17,802 nucleotides of DNA. Origin: an uncultured Clostridia bacterium. Lineage in GTDB: Bacteria; Bacillota; Clostridia; Christensenellales; Aristaeellaceae. The notes beneath the pieces were generated by a model. The model was given only the letters and a program-made list of their open reading frames with translations. It did not search any database and had not been told where the DNA came from. Positions 15,566 through 17,802 of the stretch are shown piece after piece; position 1 is the first letter of the stretch, and each line of letters starts with the position of its first letter. A program made the translations under genes and the position numbers. Where the stretch lies: contig CALNAU010000003.1 in the NCBI GenBank assembly GCA_937874275.1, positions 1 through 17,802 of the forward strand. Reading direction: 5' to 3'.

Positions 15566-15955
15566 TCAGTCCTTTTTCGGCACAATCTCCAGCCAGTAGC
15601 CGTCCGGGTCGGCGATGAAATAAATGCCCATGCCCGGGTTCTCGTAGCAGATGCAGCCCATCTGTTCGTGCAGGCGGTGGGCCGCCTCGTAATCATCGGT
15701 GGTGAAAGCCAGGTGAAATTCATTGTCCCCCAAATCGTACCGGTCCTTGGGCCAGTCGAGCAGCCAGGTCAGCTCCAATTGATGGGGGCCGACACCGTCA
15801 CCAAGATACACCAGAGTGAAGTTCTCCGATTCCTTGCGGCGCACCTCCTTGAGGCCCAGCGCCTGCTGGTAGAAAGCCAGCGATTTTTCCAGGTCGATGA
15901 CGTTGATGTTGTTGTGGGCAAAGGCAAACCGGGGGCCTGCGGCGTGATGGTCCAT
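15566..15955 (-). CDS. Glyoxalase-type VOC family protein (lactoylglutathione lyase-like)
   Basis: Single-module glyoxalase/bleomycin-resistance (VOC) fold of 129 residues, cytoplasmic. All four positions equivalent to the metal ligands of glyoxalase I can be placed: His14 (AHNNINVIDLEKS), Glu61 (HQLELTW), His81 (FHLAF) and Glu123 (GYWLEIVPKKD). The DRYDLGD segment resembles the YELG region of glyoxalase I. The expected reaction is detoxification of methylglyoxal adducts, but many VOC proteins of clostridia have unproven substrates, and clostridia generally lack glutathione, so the thiol partner is uncertain. ATG 15955 has AAAGGAG eight bases upstream; longer frames overlap rmuC. It lies 13 bases after the rmuC stop, in the same operon, and converges on the plus-strand gene with 12 bases between stops and no clear terminator. 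Confidence 0.88.
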   Translation of the reverse strand: MDHHAAGPRFAFAHNNINVIDLEKSLAFYQQALGLKEVRRKESENFTLVYLGDGVGPHQLELTWLLDWPKDRYDLGDNEFHLAFTTDDYEAAHRLHEQMGCICYENPGMGIYFIADPDGYWLEIVPKKD

Positions 15956-15968
15956 AGCTTCATCTCCT

Positions 15969-17354
15969 TTATAACTCGTCTTGGGGCGCGTCTTGAGGTT
16001 CATCCTGTTCTATATCGTCGTTCAAATCCAACGGCAGCATCTGGGGCGTGGGCAGGGCGGTCTCCATATCCTCGACGTTGCGCAGCTTGCGCTCGATGGT
16101 GCGGGTCTTGCGGGTGGCATCCTCAATGCTCTTGCTGGCCTGGCGCAGTCGCTGCTGGGTTTTATCCAGGATGTCGCCAAAGCGGCCAAACTCCTGCTTG
16201 ACAATGCTGAGCAGCTGCCATACCTCGCCCGAGCGCTTTTCGATGGCCAGCGTGCGAAAGCCCATCTGCAGCGAGTTAAGCAGCGCCGTCAGGGTGGTTG
16301 GCCCGGCCACCACCACGCGGTGCTGGCGCTGCAAGGATTCCACCAGGCCGGGCACCTGCAGCACCTGCGCGTACAGCCCCTCATTGGGCAGATACATCAG
16401 CGCAAAATCCACCGTATAGGGCTGGGCGATATATTTGGAAGCAATGCGCCCGCCCTCCACCTTGATGGCGTTGGCAAGGGCCTGCATGGCCAAATCATAT
16501 TCCACCTTTTCCCCCGCCTCCTGCGCCAACTGCAGGCGCTCGTAGGCCTCCATAGGAAACTTGGCGTCGATGGCCAGGTAAACGGGCTGCTCCTCCTCGC
16601 GGCCGGGCAGCAGCACGGCATATTCCACCCGCTCCTGTGTGCCGGGGCGGATGGCGACATTTTGCTCGTACTGACCGCGGGTCAGCATATCCTGCAATAG
16701 GGTGCCCAGCTGCACTTCGCCCCAGGTGCCGCGGGTCTTTACGTTGGTGAGGACGCGCTTGAGGTCGCCCACGCCGGTGGCCAGGGACTTCATCTCGCCC
16801 AGACCCTGGTATACCTGCTCCAGCCGCTCGCTGACCTGCTGAAAGCTTTCGCCCAGACGGCGGTTGAGGGTGGTGTGCAGGTTCTCATCCACGGTCTTGC
16901 GCATCTCGTCCAGCTTTTGGGCGTTTTCGCGTTGCATCTTGGTGACCCCCTCGTACAGGGTCTCCCGCATGCGCTCCACCTTCTGGTCGTTGGCGGCCAG
17001 GCGCTCATCCAACACGCGGCTGATGCCGCGCAGGCGATCCTCCTGGCTGGTGCCGGCCTGATCCACCCGCTGGCCCAGTGCGTCTACCCGGGCGGCCGTG
17101 GCCTGGGCGCTGTCGTGCAGCAGGCTTTGCACAAAGCCCAAGTCGCGCGCGGCATCCGCCTCGCGCCGGCTCTCCACCTCCTGCATGAGGCGCTCGATAT
17201 AGTCGGTGATGGTCTCCTCCTGGCGCGCCTGCCTGTCGGCGTTCTCCCGCCGCAGGCGGCCAAGCCGCACCAAGGCGATAATCAGCAGGCCCACCGCCAC
17301 CAGCAAAAGGACCACGCTGACCATATTCCGCGGGTCCTGCAGCAGCTCAGCCAT
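15969..17354 (-). CDS. rmuC: DNA recombination protein RmuC
   Basis: Membrane-anchored protein of the RmuC family, linked in E. coli to limiting inversions at short inverted repeats. At 461 residues: one N-terminal transmembrane helix (about 11-30, VSVVLLLVAVGLLIIALV), a long coiled coil (about 35-195), then the RmuC domain with WGEVQLGTLLQDML (Glu213), the nuclease-like AIDAKFP (Asp263, Lys265), and GGRIASKYIAQPYTVDFALM. A further coiled coil and an acidic tail (DDIEQDEPQDAPQDEL) close it. The nuclease role is inferred from similarity of the family to restriction-type folds. ATG 17354 has AAAGG eight bases upstream and overlaps the tdk stop by eight bases. Confidence 0.93.
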   Translation of the reverse strand: MAELLQDPRNMVSVVLLLVAVGLLIIALVRLGRLRRENADRQARQEETITDYIERLMQEVESRREADAARDLGFVQSLLHDSAQATAARVDALGQRVDQAGTSQEDRLRGISRVLDERLAANDQKVERMRETLYEGVTKMQRENAQKLDEMRKTVDENLHTTLNRRLGESFQQVSERLEQVYQGLGEMKSLATGVGDLKRVLTNVKTRGTWGEVQLGTLLQDMLTRGQYEQNVAIRPGTQERVEYAVLLPGREEEQPVYLAIDAKFPMEAYERLQLAQEAGEKVEYDLAMQALANAIKVEGGRIASKYIAQPYTVDFALMYLPNEGLYAQVLQVPGLVESLQRQHRVVVAGPTTLTALLNSLQMGFRTLAIEKRSGEVWQLLSIVKQEFGRFGDILDKTQQRLRQASKSIEDATRKTRTIERKLRNVEDMETALPTPQMLPLDLNDDIEQDEPQDAPQDEL

Positions 17355-17802
17355 GGGAGATGCCTTTGCGCCAATGCTCGTAGCACAGGCCGATATAGCG
17401 GATGCTCTGGTGGTTGTCGATGAGCACCTGAGCGCCCTCTTTGATCACGTTGCCCTGCGGGTCCACGCGGGTGTTCATGGTGGCTTTCTTGCCGCACCAG
17501 CACAGGCCGCCGGGCACCTCCTCAATCACCTCGGCCAGGCGCAACAGCGCCGCCGAGCCCGGGAAAAACTGGCCCCGGAAATCGGTTTTGAGCCCGTAGC
17601 AGAAGATATCCAGGCTGTCCGACAACTCGGCCAGCTCCTGTACCTGCGCTTCAGAGAGGAACTGCGCCTCATCAATGAACAGATATTGAAAATCGCTGTG
17701 CGCGCGCTGCGCGGCCAGCCAAAGCAATTGCTCGCGGATGCTGTGGGTGGGGCCCAGCACCAGCTCGGCGTCCGCCTGCAGGCCAACGCGGGAAAAGACC
17801 AC
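17347..17802 (-). CDS. tdk: Thymidine kinase (partial, N-terminus off the right edge)
   Basis: Phosphorylates thymidine to dTMP in the salvage pathway; TK1-type, cytoplasmic tetramer. The 151 visible residues start within the ATPase core (VVFSRVGLQADAEL), so the P-loop is outside the window and the real start is not seen. Visible are the Walker B-like FIDEAQF with the catalytic Glu, CYGLKTDFRGQFFPGSAALL (substrate-binding lasso precursor), the zinc-site cysteines CWCGKKA (fragment residues 101, 103) and the second half CYEHW (Cys140, His143). No frameshift in the visible part. The stop overlaps the rmuC start, so the two are co-transcribed. Confidence 0.94.
   Translation of the reverse strand: MVFSRVGLQADAELVLGPTHSIREQLLWLAAQRAHSDFQYLFIDEAQFLSEAQVQELAELSDSLDIFCYGLKTDFRGQFFPGSAALLRLAEVIEEVPGGLCWCGKKATMNTRVDPQGNVIKEGAQVLIDNHQSIRYIGLCYEHWRKGISHG

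Overview
The window looks like a piece of a fairly GC-rich anaerobic Firmicute chromosome, most likely a gut-type Clostridia. This is suggested by strong AAGGAGG-type ribosome binding sites, GTG/TTG starts, the clostridial style of IlvC and IlvD, and an Opp system with an oversized binding protein. Christensenellales is my low-confidence guess for the order. No rRNA, tRNA, CRISPR array, insertion sequence or phage gene was seen.

Positions 1-4875 (minus strand) hold a branched-chain amino acid operon, ilvB-ilvN-ilvC-ilvD, with ilvD running off the left edge. Its 337-base leader (4617-4953) has no T-box motif. It carries an extended -10 promoter, a 34-codon leader peptide rich in Leu/Val/Ile, alternative RNA pairings and a strong intrinsic terminator just before the ilvB ribosome binding site. 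This is the layout of ribosome-mediated attenuation.

Positions 4909-12978 (minus strand) hold one peptide-uptake operon, oppA-oppB-oppC-oppD-oppF, followed by two small single-pass membrane proteins (one with a zinc ribbon) and an intrinsic terminator. It has a near-consensus promoter, a stem-loop in the 5' leader of oppA, and a very stable hairpin between oppA and oppB. OppA is about 250 residues longer than usual and lacks a lipobox. OppC carries an extracytoplasmic insertion of about 280 residues built from 64-65-residue repeats.

Positions 13085-15553 look like an accessory pair of divergent genes. A four-helix membrane protein (minus) faces a 619-residue plus-strand protein with a degenerate ECF-sigma-like N-terminus, one transmembrane helix and a ~420-residue extracytoplasmic part of unknown family. 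The plus-strand gene is the only clear one on that strand in the window. The 151 bases between this pair and the oppA promoter region (about 12934-13084) are AT-rich, with no gene and no convincing terminator.

Positions 15566-17802 (minus strand) hold a tight housekeeping run: thymidine kinase (partial at the right edge), RmuC and a glyoxalase-type VOC protein.

The best candidates for undescribed biology are the membrane-tethered sigma-like protein with its divergent partner, the repeat-bearing OppC, and the leader-peptide attenuator in front of ilvB.
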